The notes: a model not told the origin generated them from the sequence alone. A stretch of 64,000 nucleotides of DNA from Pseudoalteromonas xiamenensis (GCF_030994125.1 NZ_CP099917.1:1302001-1366000), one strand, 5' to 3'; counted from the first letter of the stretch, positions 25,531-35,839 are shown. Program-made: numbers and translations.

Positions 25531-26522
25531 GCGACGTAAATGCAGAGCCCCTCTTGTCGTACCTAACGCGCACAACACACAGCTCCCCATTGGGAGCTGA
25601 AGTGCCACCGCATAGCAAGCATGCAATCGCTACATTTGCAAAGCAAAGACAGACAACACTAAGCGCGATAAAGCCGCTGCAACAAGGCTTGAGCAATTCC
25701 AGCTTTTTAGTTCACTTTGAAAATTCTGAGTGGTGGGTTGTAAAATGCGCTAAAGGTTATGTAGCCAATGGACTTCGCAAAGAAGCGAAAGCATACACCT
25801 TGTTGCAAGAGACGGATTTAAATCTCGACTGTTTTCTCCAAACCAAAGGCACTGCTGCCAAACAAAACTGTTTGTTTGTGAAATATATTCACGGCCAAGC
25901 AATCCACGCATGGTCAAATCAAGTACTCAACAGATTGGCCTTAGCACTAAAAAAAATACATCACATTTCAAGTCCCTTTGCCGGCAACCTACTCAACCCA
26001 ACAAAAGCTGAACTTACGCCTCACCTTGAATTGCAAAAGCAAGCGCGGTTGATGCGTACACAAACCAAAAAAGAAACACCTCGTTTTGAGCGCATCTTCG
26101 ACCACGTTTTAGCGATTTTGGCGTCAAACCAAACTCTTTTTCATGAAATAACCGAGTTTTCGCTGCTACATGGAGACCTTCATTATGAAAATCTTATCAT
26201 CGATTCTGGAGGCTCATTGAAATTGGTTGATTGGGAACGAAGTCAATTTGGTGACAGCGCATTTGATTTGGTCCTGATAAATTGGCATGGTCAAGACGGC
26301 CTTGTGGATAGTGATGCGCAACAGCAGTTGTTGTCGTTGTACGCTGCGTCTCAAGAGGAACGCGTGACGTTGGCATCACGAGTGGCCTGTTGGACGTTAT
26401 TTAGATTAGTGAGCGACTACTTATTTTTACGACGTTTTAATTTATTGAGTGATAAATATGAGTCGTTTTTTTTGGAGATTGAACGACTCATTAGCCAATA
26501 CTTTGCGGTAAATAGACGCTAA
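25527..26522 (+). CDS. Aminoglycoside phosphotransferase-like kinase
   Basis: A 331-residue protein of the APH/choline kinase/thiamine kinase fold. The catalytic loop is HGDLHYEN (H215, D217, N222) and the metal-binding motif is DWE (D235). The N-lobe has the ATP lysine in WVVKCAK. The substrate cannot be inferred; candidates are thiamine, choline or amino sugars. The start is a TTG that overlaps the TGA of the DsbA-like gene (TTGA), so translation is probably coupled. The 3' end overlaps the convergent HIT gene by 4 bases. Confidence 0.85.
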   Translation: MSDVNAEPLLSYLTRTTHSSPLGAEVPPHSKHAIATFAKQRQTTLSAIKPLQQGLSNSSFLVHFENSEWWVVKCAKGYVANGLRKEAKAYTLLQETDLNLDCFLQTKGTAAKQNCLFVKYIHGQAIHAWSNQVLNRLALALKKIHHISSPFAGNLLNPTKAELTPHLELQKQARLMRTQTKKETPRFERIFDHVLAILASNQTLFHEITEFSLLHGDLHYENLIIDSGGSLKLVDWERSQFGDSAFDLVLINWHGQDGLVDSDAQQQLLSLYAASQEERVTLASRVACWTLFRLVSDYLFLRRFNLLSDKYESFFLEIERLISQYFAVNRR

Positions 26523-26914
26523 AGCGCCAACTCAGCTTTAAGTGCAGTTATTTGCTCTTGCGAATAAGGTTTAGCAGGAAACAGTCCCCAAACAGGTTTC
26601 GGCCAAGCAATATCCTCTTTGAAACGAGCGATATGATGTACATGAAGTTGCGGAACCATATTGCCAAGCGCGGCCACATTTAGCTTGTCTGGTGAAAATA
26701 CCGACATGATCAATTTGCTCAATGAAGCGCTTTCTTGCCAAAATTGTAATTGCTGTTGTTCGCTCAAATCAATTATCTCTCGAGCACCTGTAACTCGTGG
26801 AACAAGCACAAACCAAGGATATTGGCTATCGTTTAACAATAAAACTCGACACAATGGCCAGTCCGTTAAAAAAATACAGTCGCGCTGCAACTCAGGCGCT
26901 AGTTCAAAAGTCAT
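26519..26914 (-). CDS. HIT-family protein
   Basis: A 131-residue histidine-triad protein. HIT proteins are nucleotide hydrolases or transferases. The triad reads QLHVHHI instead of H-x-H-x-H-x-x: the first histidine is glutamine, a variant I associate with a gammaproteobacterial subgroup. The nucleotide-binding strand (WPLCRVLLLNDSQYPWFVLVP) is present. AAGGA lies 5 bases before the ATG. It is convergent with the kinase-like gene and divergent from DPP-IV. Confidence 0.88.
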   Translation of the reverse strand: MTFELAPELQRDCIFLTDWPLCRVLLLNDSQYPWFVLVPRVTGAREIIDLSEQQQLQFWQESASLSKLIMSVFSPDKLNVAALGNMVPQLHVHHIARFKEDIAWPKPVWGLFPAKPYSQEQITALKAELAL

Positions 26915-27026
26915 GTTAGTCCTTGTTCACATTAGTCACTAATTTTTGGCACTCTACCCTATTTTATTGCGCCTGCCTACCGACCTAGCTACCATCTCTT
27001 TCTACCCAAAATAAAAGGATAATCCT

Positions 27027-29243
27027 GTGCGTACCACTCTCAGAACTGCTGCGCTTTGCTTACCTCTATTAAGTACAGTTGTATCAGCAGACCCCCTAAC
27101 ACTAGAACGCGTGTTTGCAAGCCCTGGCCTCGCAGGAAAAGCACCGATTAAATTGAAGTTTTCACCTGACGGCACACGAGTTACCTACCTCCAAGGTAAA
27201 GCCGAAGATCAAAAACGCTACGACCTTTGGGAATACAACTTAAAAGACAAAACCAACCGTTTACTCGTTGATTCTCAAGCCCTGTTTTCTGGAAAAGAAG
27301 AGCTATCTGATGAAGAAAAGGCCCGCCGTGAACGCCAACGTATTTTCGGTCGCGGTATTTTAGAATACACGTGGTCGAAAGACGGCAAAGCACTGCTTTT
27401 CCCGCTGAACGGTGACTTGTACTATTACCAACTAGAGACAGGAAAAAGTAAAAAACTCACAAACACCGACGCGTTTGAAACGGATGCACGTTTTTCGCCG
27501 AAAGGTCATTATGTCTCCTTTATCCGCGAGCAAAACCTGTATGCCTTAGAGTTAAGTTCAGGCAAAGAAATCCCACTGAGTAAAGACGGCGGTGGTACAG
27601 TCAAATATGGTATGGCTGAATTTGTTGCACAAGAAGAAATGGGTCGTATGACCGGCTATTGGTGGTCTGGTGATGAGAGCAAAATTGCCTTTACGCGCAT
27701 AGATGAAACGCCAGTAAAAGAAGCGATCCGCAACGAAATTTACGCTGATGAAGTAAAACTGTTTAATCAACGTTATCCCTTTACTGGAACACACAATGTC
27801 GAAATTCAACTTGGCGTTGTGTCGCTCAACAACCAGCAAGTGGATTGGGTTGACTTAGGTAAGGACACAGACATTTATGTCGCTCGTGCAGGCTGGTCAG
27901 AAGACAGCAATGTGCTGAGTTATCAATGGCAAAACCGCTCTCAACAACAATTAGATTTGCGTTTTTACAACGTTGCGAACAAAACTCAACATGTTGTTGT
28001 CACTGAATCCAGTAAAACGTGGATCAACTTACACAACGATTTGTATTTTTTAAAAGACAAACAACATTTTATTTGGGCGTCGGAGCGTGATGGCTATAAG
28101 CACCTATTCCTCTATAAATTAAATGGTCAATTAGTACGGCAGATCACTCAAGGCGAATGGGTTGTTGATAGCCTAAAAGCCGTTGATGAAAAACAGGGAT
28201 TAATCTATTTTGCGGGCCGCAAAGATACGCCGCTTGAAAGTCACTTGTATCAAGCACCTTTGTTTTCTGAAGGTCAAGTTAAACGCTTGACTGAGACTGG
28301 CACTTACCATGATGTCGTTGTTGCTGACGACGCAAAAACGTTTATTGATAATGCCTCTTCAGTTAACCGCCCAAGCTCCGTCTCTTTGCGTCAGGTCGAT
28401 GGTAACTTTGTAACCTGGCTTGAACAAAACAAATTAGATGATACTCACCCTCTAACGCGTTACGCAGGCGATCTTGTTGAACCAGAATATGGCACACTCA
28501 AAGCGGAAGATGGACAAGACCTCTACTATCGTATTTTTAAACCGAAAAACTTGCAGGCAGGTAAGAAATACCCAGTTATTGTGAACGTTTACGGTGGTCC
28601 TCATGCGCAACGGGTTACCAACAGTTGGCGCGGTAAAAACTTGTTCTTCCAATATTTAGTTCAACAAGACTATGTCATTTTCCAACTCGACAACCGAGGT
28701 TCTTTTAACCGTGGTAAACGCTTTGAAGATGCCATTTACAAGCACCTCGGCGTGGTTGAAGTTGCCGATCAAATCAAAGGGGTTGAATATCTACGAAGCC
28801 TAGACTTTGTTGATCCGGAACGCATTGGTATTTATGGCCACAGCTATGGTGGGTATATGGCGCTAATGACTATGTTTAAAGCGGGTGATTATTTTAAGGC
28901 GGGTGTCTCTGGTGCGCCTGTAACGGATTGGGCACTTTATGATACACATTATACCGAACGATATTTGGGTCATCCCGACACGAATGCGCTTGGCTATGAA
29001 CAAAGTGCGGTATTCCCATACAGTAACGCATTGAAAGGTCCTCTTCTTATCTATCATGGTATGGCGGACGACAATGTGCTGTTCACACACGCAACAAAAG
29101 TCTTTAAGAATCTGCAAGATGAGATCAAACCGTTTGAAATGATGACCTACCCAGGCTCAAAACACAGTCTAAATGGTCAAAGTGTACAAACACACTTGCA
29201 TCAAACCATTACGCAGTTTTTCGACCGCCACTTCAAACAGTAA
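27027..29243 (+). CDS. Dipeptidyl-peptidase IV (family S9B)
   Basis: A 738-residue secreted or periplasmic serine peptidase that removes N-terminal X-Pro or X-Ala dipeptides. A signal peptide ends at VVSA (about residue 21). The beta-propeller contains the double-glutamate motif (E203, E204) that anchors the substrate N-terminus. The C-terminal hydrolase domain has GHSYGGY (S606), D681 in HGMADDNV and H713, the usual Ser-Asp-His triad. The start is GTG with AAAGGA upstream. Together with the other peptidases here it suggests growth on peptides. Confidence 0.95.
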   Translation: MRTTLRTAALCLPLLSTVVSADPLTLERVFASPGLAGKAPIKLKFSPDGTRVTYLQGKAEDQKRYDLWEYNLKDKTNRLLVDSQALFSGKEELSDEEKARRERQRIFGRGILEYTWSKDGKALLFPLNGDLYYYQLETGKSKKLTNTDAFETDARFSPKGHYVSFIREQNLYALELSSGKEIPLSKDGGGTVKYGMAEFVAQEEMGRMTGYWWSGDESKIAFTRIDETPVKEAIRNEIYADEVKLFNQRYPFTGTHNVEIQLGVVSLNNQQVDWVDLGKDTDIYVARAGWSEDSNVLSYQWQNRSQQQLDLRFYNVANKTQHVVVTESSKTWINLHNDLYFLKDKQHFIWASERDGYKHLFLYKLNGQLVRQITQGEWVVDSLKAVDEKQGLIYFAGRKDTPLESHLYQAPLFSEGQVKRLTETGTYHDVVVADDAKTFIDNASSVNRPSSVSLRQVDGNFVTWLEQNKLDDTHPLTRYAGDLVEPEYGTLKAEDGQDLYYRIFKPKNLQAGKKYPVIVNVYGGPHAQRVTNSWRGKNLFFQYLVQQDYVIFQLDNRGSFNRGKRFEDAIYKHLGVVEVADQIKGVEYLRSLDFVDPERIGIYGHSYGGYMALMTMFKAGDYFKAGVSGAPVTDWALYDTHYTERYLGHPDTNALGYEQSAVFPYSNALKGPLLIYHGMADDNVLFTHATKVFKNLQDEIKPFEMMTYPGSKHSLNGQSVQTHLHQTITQFFDRHFKQ

Positions 29244-29255
29244 ACTCACTCATAA

Positions 29256-29293
29256 AGTAGGTCTATTTTCTTATTCGAGAAACTAGACCTACT
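29256..29293 (+). terminator. Hairpin after DPP-IV gene
   Basis: AGTAGGTCTA and TAGACCTACT form a 10-bp stem, with a possible inner stem, just after the stop codon. A strong U-tract is lacking. Confidence 0.5.
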
Positions 29294-29433
29294 ACTTATT
29301 GCTAATTGACCACCTTTCCAATTCATCATCTATTAGTCCTTTGTTTCAACTCAATTTTCATCATTTCAGAACTGGTAATATGGATATTCAACGCTCATAG
29401 TAAAAAGCGGCCCATATTAAAAAGGAGTACAAG

Positions 29434-31071
29434 ATGGATGTCCTTAACCGTTTTTCAATCTTTCAACGACTCGCCTTATTGGTCATCGTGGTGTTAATGG
29501 GACTCGTCTTATTGAGCATTACGAGTCTCAACCAGCAGTATCAAGCTCTTGAAAAACTTCAATACGAAAAAACTCAGCACGTTGTCGAAAATGCTCACAG
29601 TTTAGTTACGCATTTTCATAACTTGTATGTCTCGGGTAAATTGACGGAAGAAGACGCCAAACAAGCCGCTCTTTCTGCCGTCGCAGAGTTACGTTACGAA
29701 GACAATAATTACTTTTGGATTAATGATTTCCAACCGAAAATGGTCATGCATCCAATGAAGCCAGCACTCAATGGACAGTCTCTTGCAAACACCCAAGACC
29801 CTGATGGCAAAAAGCTGTTTGTTGAAATGGTCAATATTGTGACTAAGCAAGGTGCGGGGTTCATACCGTACAAATGGCCAAAACCAGGGAAAGACAAACC
29901 GGTTGATAAAATTTCCTACGTAAAAGGCTTCAAACCATGGCAGTGGATCATCGGCTCGGGTATTTACATGGATACCATTGACGCAAGCCATGCCGAATTA
30001 CAAAATTTTATGTTGCTTGATGTTGGCCTAATCATTTTGTTACTCATTGCACTGAGCGTCGTGATTGGCCGAAGCATAGTAAACCCTGTCAACCGAGCTG
30101 TTTCGATGATGAAAAACATTGCAGAAGGAGAAGGCGATTTAACTCAACGTCTAGAACTTAAAGGCAATGATGAAATCGCAGCATTAGCAACGTATTTCAA
30201 TTCATATACGGAAAAAATGCGCCGAAGTATGCAAAGTGTGTCACACAATGCAACTGAAGTAGAGCGATTGGCCATTCAAGTTGATGGTGCGAGTCATAAG
30301 AACTTGCGCTTTATAGAAGAACAAAGCGACAGCAGCCGTCAAATCGCAACAGCCGTAGAAGAAATGAGTCATCAGATCCGTGAGGTCAGTGATAATGCGA
30401 GCGCCGCAGATACCGCTGCGCGAGAAGCTCAAAGCAACGCAACCGCTGGGAAATCAGTCATTAATACAACCATTTCGGCGATCAATAAATTATCCAATAC
30501 CATCGAAGAAGTGAGCAAGGTGACCGCTGAACTTGCTGCCCAAACGAACAGTATCGGCTCCGTTCTTGATGTTATTCGTGGGATTTCAGAACAAACCAAT
30601 TTACTTGCATTAAATGCCGCCATTGAAGCCGCCAGAGCTGGCGAGCAAGGTCGAGGATTCGCCGTCGTAGCAGATGAAGTCAGAACTTTAGCGAGTCGCA
30701 CAGGGCAAAGTACCGACGAAATTCAAGTCATGATTGAAAAGTTACAGCAAGGTGCTCGTGCTGCAGTGACGGCTGTCACGCAGAGTCAAAGTATCTCTCA
30801 ATCAACGGTAACGCAAGCAGCGCAAGCGAATACGGTGCTTGATGAAATAGAACGTTTAATTCAAGTCATTTCTGAAATGAACAGTCACATCGCGCAAAGT
30901 GCGGACGAACAGAGTACCGTAGCACAGGACGTCAATCGCCGTATCTCCGATCTGTCTGATTCCACACATCACAGTTTGGATACGACACAGGCACTGACTA
31001 GCGCGAGTGAAAATCTGAAAAAAGCCAGTCATCATCTAACCGAAGTCGTGTCAGGATTTAAGATTGGTTGA
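29434..31071 (+). CDS. Methyl-accepting chemotaxis protein with sCache sensor
   Basis: A 545-residue chemoreceptor. A membrane helix (about 12-32) leads to a periplasmic single-Cache domain ([17 protein letters not shown], later [16 protein letters not shown]). A second helix (about 192-212), a HAMP domain and the coiled-coil signalling domain follow. The signalling tip is the highly conserved [19 protein letters not shown] and [15 protein letters not shown] precedes the ATG. Ligands of such Cache domains are often small organic acids; the ligand here is unknown. No che genes adjoin it. Confidence 0.93.
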   Translation: MDVLNRFSIFQRLALLVIVVLMGLVLLSITSLNQQYQALEKLQYEKTQHVVENAHSLVTHFHNLYVSGKLTEEDAKQAALSAVAELRYEDNNYFWINDFQPKMVMHPMKPALNGQSLANTQDPDGKKLFVEMVNIVTKQGAGFIPYKWPKPGKDKPVDKISYVKGFKPWQWIIGSGIYMDTIDASHAELQNFMLLDVGLIILLLIALSVVIGRSIVNPVNRAVSMMKNIAEGEGDLTQRLELKGNDEIAALATYFNSYTEKMRRSMQSVSHNATEVERLAIQVDGASHKNLRFIEEQSDSSRQIATAVEEMSHQIREVSDNASAADTAAREAQSNATAGKSVINTTISAINKLSNTIEEVSKVTAELAAQTNSIGSVLDVIRGISEQTNLLALNAAIEAARAGEQGRGFAVVADEVRTLASRTGQSTDEIQVMIEKLQQGARAAVTAVTQSQSISQSTVTQAAQANTVLDEIERLIQVISEMNSHIAQSADEQSTVAQDVNRRISDLSDSTHHSLDTTQALTSASENLKKASHHLTEVVSGFKIG

Positions 31072-31093
31072 GGAAACTAAGGTAAAACGATAA

Positions 31094-31114
31094 AGCGGAG
31101 GAGACCCCTCCGCT
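31094..31114. terminator. Hairpin between convergent MCP and aminopeptidase genes
   Basis: AGCGGAGG and CCTCCGCT form an 8-bp stem with a 5-base loop. U-tracts are weak on both sides. It lies in the 53-base gap between two convergent genes. Confidence 0.5.
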
Positions 31115-31124
31115 ACCTGAGAAA

Positions 31125-32651
31125 TTAGCAGTATTTCGCGAATAAACTACTAATGGTGGCAGGGAAAGGCTTACCATGTTGCCAATCTCCTCCCTCAACA
31201 CCACTTCCTGCGATGTCCATATGCACATAAGGTAATGGCGTTTCAGAATCTGAGCCATGCTTATCCAGACCACCGACAATGTTCAAAAACGCCATCGGGA
31301 ACTGATGACCACGCGCCGTAACGGCTGATGGCGCGTTATTACTTGAAAGCACGTCGTCGGCTAACGTACGCGGTTTCACAAAATCAAAGTCTTCACGACG
31401 ACTACGAGAAACTTCAGCACAGTCCGCCCATAAATCACCTACTTGCGCAAGTTCACGAGACACATTCGCTTGGCGCGCTGGGCCGTTTTCAACGTAAGCG
31501 CTGTATGGACCCATCGCTCTTGCCGCATGGCCAGTAAGCGTTGCAACCGTGAATAATATTGGGTTCACTTCTTTGAGTGCTTGATCTTTTAATTCACTTA
31601 AAAGATCGCCCATTGCTAAGCGCCCTTCAGCATCCGTATTTCCGATACGCACGCGGACTCCTTCACGCGTGTTAATAATTTCATCTGGCACAAAACAATC
31701 AGACCCAATTGAATTGCGAACGACCGCCAAGAATGCAACCACTTTAACACCTGCAGGCTGCGCTTGCGCTACCGCCTTCATAAAGCCGGCAACACTTGCT
31801 GCACCACCTTTATCACGACTCATGCCAGCCATGAAACCACCCACTTTGAGGTCTGCACCACCAGTGTCGTAAACAAGGCCTTTACCGACAAACATCAGTG
31901 TACGCTCTACATCACCTTGAGGCTCATAAGTTAACTTTATGACACACGGGTGATGTCTCTCAACCGCGTATGATGCTCGCGCCACGGTAGATAACATTGG
32001 GTAATGGCGGTCAAGTATGTCTCGGTCATTAATCACTTCTACGGTAACGCCTGTGTTTGAGAACGCCCCCACACAATATTCCGCAAATCGAGGTGGCGCC
32101 ATACGCTCAGGCTCGGTGCCACATAGGTCACGCGCAACATAATGCCCCGCGGCCAATGCATTTAAACGCGTGCACAGTGCATCATCTGCATTGACTAAGA
32201 ACACGCACTGAACCGGTTCAATGTGCTCACCTAAGGACTCTCGTGCTTCTAGCGGTTGCCAAAGGGCCTGACATGCACCAAGGTATGCAACTTCCAAAGC
32301 GTGTTGATAACGTGCATCAATATCAACGCCAGTTACACAAAGTACAGGACGCACTGCACCCGCAGCTTTCGCTTCAAGTATGGCTAATTTTGCCGCATCA
32401 TAAACTCGACGAACATCATCGTAGTCACGGTTTAAAGGGCCTGTCGGTGCGAGGAACAAACGTTGACCAGGCGCTTTTTCATTGACAAGCAAACTCACTT
32501 TCGACGTCATACGAGCGTCAACGGTAAGGTAAGGTTTTACAAGTGTGTCAAGTTCATGACCAAGCGAAGTAACATTAGCGGCAATAACAATGAGAGCATC
32601 TGCATCAGCGTGCCACACTGTAGTAGCCGGTTTTGCAATAGGGAAAGACAT
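31125..32651 (-). CDS. Leucyl aminopeptidase family protein (M17)
   Basis: A 508-residue cytoplasmic dinuclear zinc or manganese aminopeptidase. Metal ligands can be placed by comparison with E. coli PepA: K257, D262, D280, D340 and E342, with catalytic K269 and R344 in NTDAEGR. The second signature reads GKGLVYDTGGADLK, slightly different from the classical GKG-x-x-FD, so the protein is a divergent M17 member and not PepA itself. The N-terminal domain is shorter than in PepA. AAAGGG lies 8 bases before the ATG. Confidence 0.9.
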   Translation of the reverse strand: MSFPIAKPATTVWHADADALIVIAANVTSLGHELDTLVKPYLTVDARMTSKVSLLVNEKAPGQRLFLAPTGPLNRDYDDVRRVYDAAKLAILEAKAAGAVRPVLCVTGVDIDARYQHALEVAYLGACQALWQPLEARESLGEHIEPVQCVFLVNADDALCTRLNALAAGHYVARDLCGTEPERMAPPRFAEYCVGAFSNTGVTVEVINDRDILDRHYPMLSTVARASYAVERHHPCVIKLTYEPQGDVERTLMFVGKGLVYDTGGADLKVGGFMAGMSRDKGGAASVAGFMKAVAQAQPAGVKVVAFLAVVRNSIGSDCFVPDEIINTREGVRVRIGNTDAEGRLAMGDLLSELKDQALKEVNPILFTVATLTGHAARAMGPYSAYVENGPARQANVSRELAQVGDLWADCAEVSRSRREDFDFVKPRTLADDVLSSNNAPSAVTARGHQFPMAFLNIVGGLDKHGSDSETPLPYVHMDIAGSGVEGGDWQHGKPFPATISSLFAKYC

Positions 32652-32738
32652 AAAAAGGCCCTTTATGAGAGATTAAGGGCCCAAATTATCAAACATAATC
32701 TAAATTAAAGCTAGGCTGAGACAGCCTTTACTTTTTAA

Positions 32739-32766
32739 GCAGAGCGCGCTAATTGGCGCGCTCTGC
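32739..32766. other. Perfect 11-bp inverted repeat at cstA 3' end
   Basis: GCAGAGCGCGC and GCGCGCTCTGC pair around a 6-base loop and include the last codons and stop of the CstA-like gene. On the minus strand it is followed by A residues, not T, so it is not a canonical terminator. A second small hairpin (AGGCTG-AGA-CAGCCT) lies just downstream. Confidence 0.45.
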
Positions 32767-34440
32767 CTCAGAATCTTGCGGTGCTGATTTATGCTTCACG
32801 ATTACAGACCACGCTTCAAGCATAACCAGAACGCTGACGACCAACACAATAACGTCTAGCCCAACCAGCAACCAGTTGCCCTTCTCATAATATTCAGACA
32901 ATTTGATCACCCCAGCAAAAAACGCCATAACAAGTACAAAGCTCATTGGGATTAACGTGTATTTAGCTGGACGGCCGAGTTTGATAAGGTAAACCGAGAT
33001 TACCAACAACGTCAAACTTGCTAAGAGCTGATTTGTTGAGCCGAATAGAGGCCAAATAATCATTCCGCCACTTCCAGAAGCCCCTCCGGCACCAAATGCC
33101 AATAATAGACAGCATGCAACTGCAACGAGTGTCGCGGTTATACCGCTTTTTAACACAGGAATATTATAAATTTCGCCCCACTCTTGGATGATGTAACGTT
33201 GTAGCCGAACACCTGAATCCATCGTTGTTCCCGCAAACAACACAACCATTACAGCCAGCAAGGTTGAAGACACTTCACTTGGTATCCCCCAGCCAGCTTG
33301 AATCATGTTTGAACCACCAGTGATAAACGCCCCCACGCTTCCTGCGCCAAGATGACTGTATATCTCATGCCATTGCTCAGGTGTGACGGCAAGCATCACA
33401 CCACTCACCGCAACCAACGTAATTAGCGCAAGTGAGCCTTCACCAACTGCCCCTAAGTACCCAACAAAGCGACCATCTGTTTCTTTATTTAATTGCTTTG
33501 ATGAAGTTCCGGATGACACGATGCCATGAAAGCCAGACACCGCACCACAGGCGATAGTCACAAACAACAAGGGAATAATGCTCGGTGTATTTGCGACAGT
33601 TTCAGTGTTAAATGCAGGCGCAGTAATATCCGGCATAACAACAAACACCGCACCATACAAAAGCACTAAACCAACAAGTAATTGCATGCCATTAATGAAA
33701 TCACGCGGCTGTAAAAGCATCCAAACCGGTAGCAATGACGCAACAGCTGCGTAGACGAATAGAATCAGAATCCAGTTTGCTTTGTCACTCAAACCAAACA
33801 TTTCACTTGGTAATGCTAACGGCATACCTGAGCCCATATAAATAGTTGCATACAGCACAGCTACGCCAATCGCGACGAGCGGCATCATCGGCACATTACG
33901 TTTCAAGAGGAAACCAATGACCAGTGCAACAGCAATTGCGGACCACGCTGGAAATACCGCACTTGGGTTGGCAACAAATGAGTTGGCAATCACTACACCG
34001 AATACCGCATTAACCATTAAAAGTACAAGGAACACAACGACCATGAATAACGCGCGGGTGCGTTTGCCAATTACCGTTTCAGATAATGCCCCCATCGATT
34101 TACCTTTGTGACGTGCACTAGCCCATAGCGCGCCCATGTCGTGGACACCAGCAAAGAATATCGTCCCTAACACGACCCATAACACAGCGGGGACCCATCC
34201 CCAATAGACCGCAATTGCAGGGCCTACAATTGGCGCCGCCCCTGCGACAGAAGTAAAATGATGACCCCACAGTACCACTTTGTTCGTCGGTACATAGTCA
34301 ACGCCATCATTAATTTCATGAGCTGGAGTGACAAAATCATCATCCATTTTAAAGATTTTTTCGGCTATAAATTTGGAGTATACAAACCATCCAAAGAGCA
34401 TACCGAGTATGCCCACAAGCACGATCACGACTGATTGCAT
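32749..34440 (-). CDS. cstA: CstA-family carbon starvation / pyruvate transporter
   Basis: A 563-residue inner-membrane protein with about 16 hydrophobic segments. The CstA signature is near the N-terminus: VLWGHHFTSVAGAAPIVGPA, followed by HDMGALWASARHKG. Later conserved stretches are SGFHGIVSSGTSSKQL and LFAGTTMDSGVRLQRY. E. coli CstA and BtsT take up peptides and/or pyruvate under carbon limitation. At this length it is closer to the shorter CstA-like proteins than to the roughly 700-residue E. coli enzymes. AAAGGAA lies 6 bases before the ATG. Confidence 0.9.
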   Translation of the reverse strand: MQSVVIVLVGILGMLFGWFVYSKFIAEKIFKMDDDFVTPAHEINDGVDYVPTNKVVLWGHHFTSVAGAAPIVGPAIAVYWGWVPAVLWVVLGTIFFAGVHDMGALWASARHKGKSMGALSETVIGKRTRALFMVVVFLVLLMVNAVFGVVIANSFVANPSAVFPAWSAIAVALVIGFLLKRNVPMMPLVAIGVAVLYATIYMGSGMPLALPSEMFGLSDKANWILILFVYAAVASLLPVWMLLQPRDFINGMQLLVGLVLLYGAVFVVMPDITAPAFNTETVANTPSIIPLLFVTIACGAVSGFHGIVSSGTSSKQLNKETDGRFVGYLGAVGEGSLALITLVAVSGVMLAVTPEQWHEIYSHLGAGSVGAFITGGSNMIQAGWGIPSEVSSTLLAVMVVLFAGTTMDSGVRLQRYIIQEWGEIYNIPVLKSGITATLVAVACCLLLAFGAGGASGSGGMIIWPLFGSTNQLLASLTLLVISVYLIKLGRPAKYTLIPMSFVLVMAFFAGVIKLSEYYEKGNWLLVGLDVIVLVVSVLVMLEAWSVIVKHKSAPQDSEAERAN

Positions 34441-34601
34441 ACGAATTTCCTTTAGTTGTCATTATTGTTCGCACACTGTTTTCTCCAATTTCGCCGAGTT
34501 TTAACTGCGGTATAGAAACAGCATACGCTTTTTACTTGATGTTACTGACAGAACAAGAGCAACTTTACGCTAGCACACCTTGTATAAAACGCACTCATCA
34601 T

Positions 34602-35675
34602 TTAGTCGAAGTCGAATAGACCAAGCTGAGATTCACTGCGGCGCTTTTCACGATCTACGTCATTGAGACCTACTTGCACACCGAGTAAGCGAACTGGTTT
34701 GTTGATTCGCTTGCAGAGTATGTCACTGAGCAACTCATCAAATATAGGGGGATGTACTGAGGTAAACTGACACTCTTTGGTGGTTTGCTGAAAATCGTGG
34801 TATTTCACCTTGATACCCAGCTTTGTGATTGAACGGGATTCTAGCACCGACGTTAATCGATGAATGAGTTCAGGAAGGAGTTTTTCATGCAAAATAGCTT
34901 TTAATATTTCGGGCTCAGAGATGTCGACCTCAAACGTCGTCTCTACGCCAACCGATTTTCGAACTCGCTCTGTAACCACTTCCCGTTCATCAACTCCTTG
35001 ACATCGACGCCATAATAGCGCGCCAAGCTTACCAAGTTGACGAACTAAGGTGAGTTCATCCAGGGCTTTAACGTCTCGACCAAACTCAAGCCCCACCGCC
35101 AATAGCTTTTCATGGGTAACCTTGCCAACTCCAGGTATTTTTTTAAGCGGTAATGAATCAATGAAATCAGCGACTTGGTTAGGAGCAATAACAAATTGGC
35201 CATTTGGTTTATTTTCATCACTGGCAATTTTGGCGAGAAATTTAATAGGTGCAATACCAGCACTTGCGGTTAAACTCGTTTCTCGTTCAATGTCAGCACG
35301 TATCTGCTGAGCAATTAATGTGGCACTGCCATTGAATAACGCACAAGAGGAGACATCGAGATACGCTTCATCTAACGACAGAGGTTCAATTCTATCCGTA
35401 TACCGCTCGAAAATAGCACGTATCTGCTGCGAGACTTGCTTATAAACTGCCATACGTCCAGGTACGATAACTAAATCAGGGCATAATTTTTTAGCATGGT
35501 AATTTGACATAGCGGACCGCACACCAAATTCTCTGGCGAGATAATTTGAAGTAGACAATACGCCACGGTGACTTCGACCACCAATAGCCATAGGCACATT
35601 GGCAAGTGCTGGATTGTCTCGCATTTCAACGGCTGCGTAAAAGCAGTCCATGTCGATATGAATGAATTTCCTCAT
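34602..35675 (-). CDS. dinB: DNA polymerase IV
   Basis: A Y-family translesion polymerase, 357 residues from the chosen start. MRKFIHIDMDCFYAAVEMRDNP matches E. coli DinB, with the metal-binding aspartates in DMDCF and SLDEAYLDV. The helix-hairpin-helix KIPGVGKV and the little-finger domain (KLGIKVKYHDFQQTT) follow. It ends LGLFDFD, a QLGLF-type motif that binds the sliding clamp. An in-frame start at 35732 adds 19 residues and lies upstream of the LexA box, so the ATG at 35675 is preferred. Confidence 0.96.
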   Translation of the reverse strand: MRKFIHIDMDCFYAAVEMRDNPALANVPMAIGGRSHRGVLSTSNYLAREFGVRSAMSNYHAKKLCPDLVIVPGRMAVYKQVSQQIRAIFERYTDRIEPLSLDEAYLDVSSCALFNGSATLIAQQIRADIERETSLTASAGIAPIKFLAKIASDENKPNGQFVIAPNQVADFIDSLPLKKIPGVGKVTHEKLLAVGLEFGRDVKALDELTLVRQLGKLGALLWRRCQGVDEREVVTERVRKSVGVETTFEVDISEPEILKAILHEKLLPELIHRLTSVLESRSITKLGIKVKYHDFQQTTKECQFTSVHPPIFDELLSDILCKRINKPVRLLGVQVGLNDVDREKRRSESQLGLFDFD

Positions 35676-35684
35676 CGCCAACAC

Positions 35685-35700
35685 CTGTTTATTTATACAG
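35685..35700 (-). promoter_or_regulatory. LexA box (SOS operator) of dinB
   Basis: CTGT-TTATTTAT-ACAG matches the gammaproteobacterial LexA consensus CTGT-N8-ACAG exactly. It ends 9 bases upstream of the dinB ATG, where repressor binding would block transcription start or early elongation. Confidence 0.85.
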
Positions 35701-35839
35701 TCATTATTAATCACTTTATGCCTTTTTCGCAAGTCTTTATTGCTTCAACTCAAAGTGCTGCAATGTCATTAAATTAAGCCTAAACTAGTGCAATAATTAA
35801 AAATTAAAACTTACACCCGAACATTTCAAAGGAGTAAAC

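Noticed and set aside
32739..32766. Terminator of the CstA-like gene
   Set aside because: The hairpin is perfect, but it includes the stop codon and is followed by A residues on the coding strand, so it was listed only as an inverted repeat.
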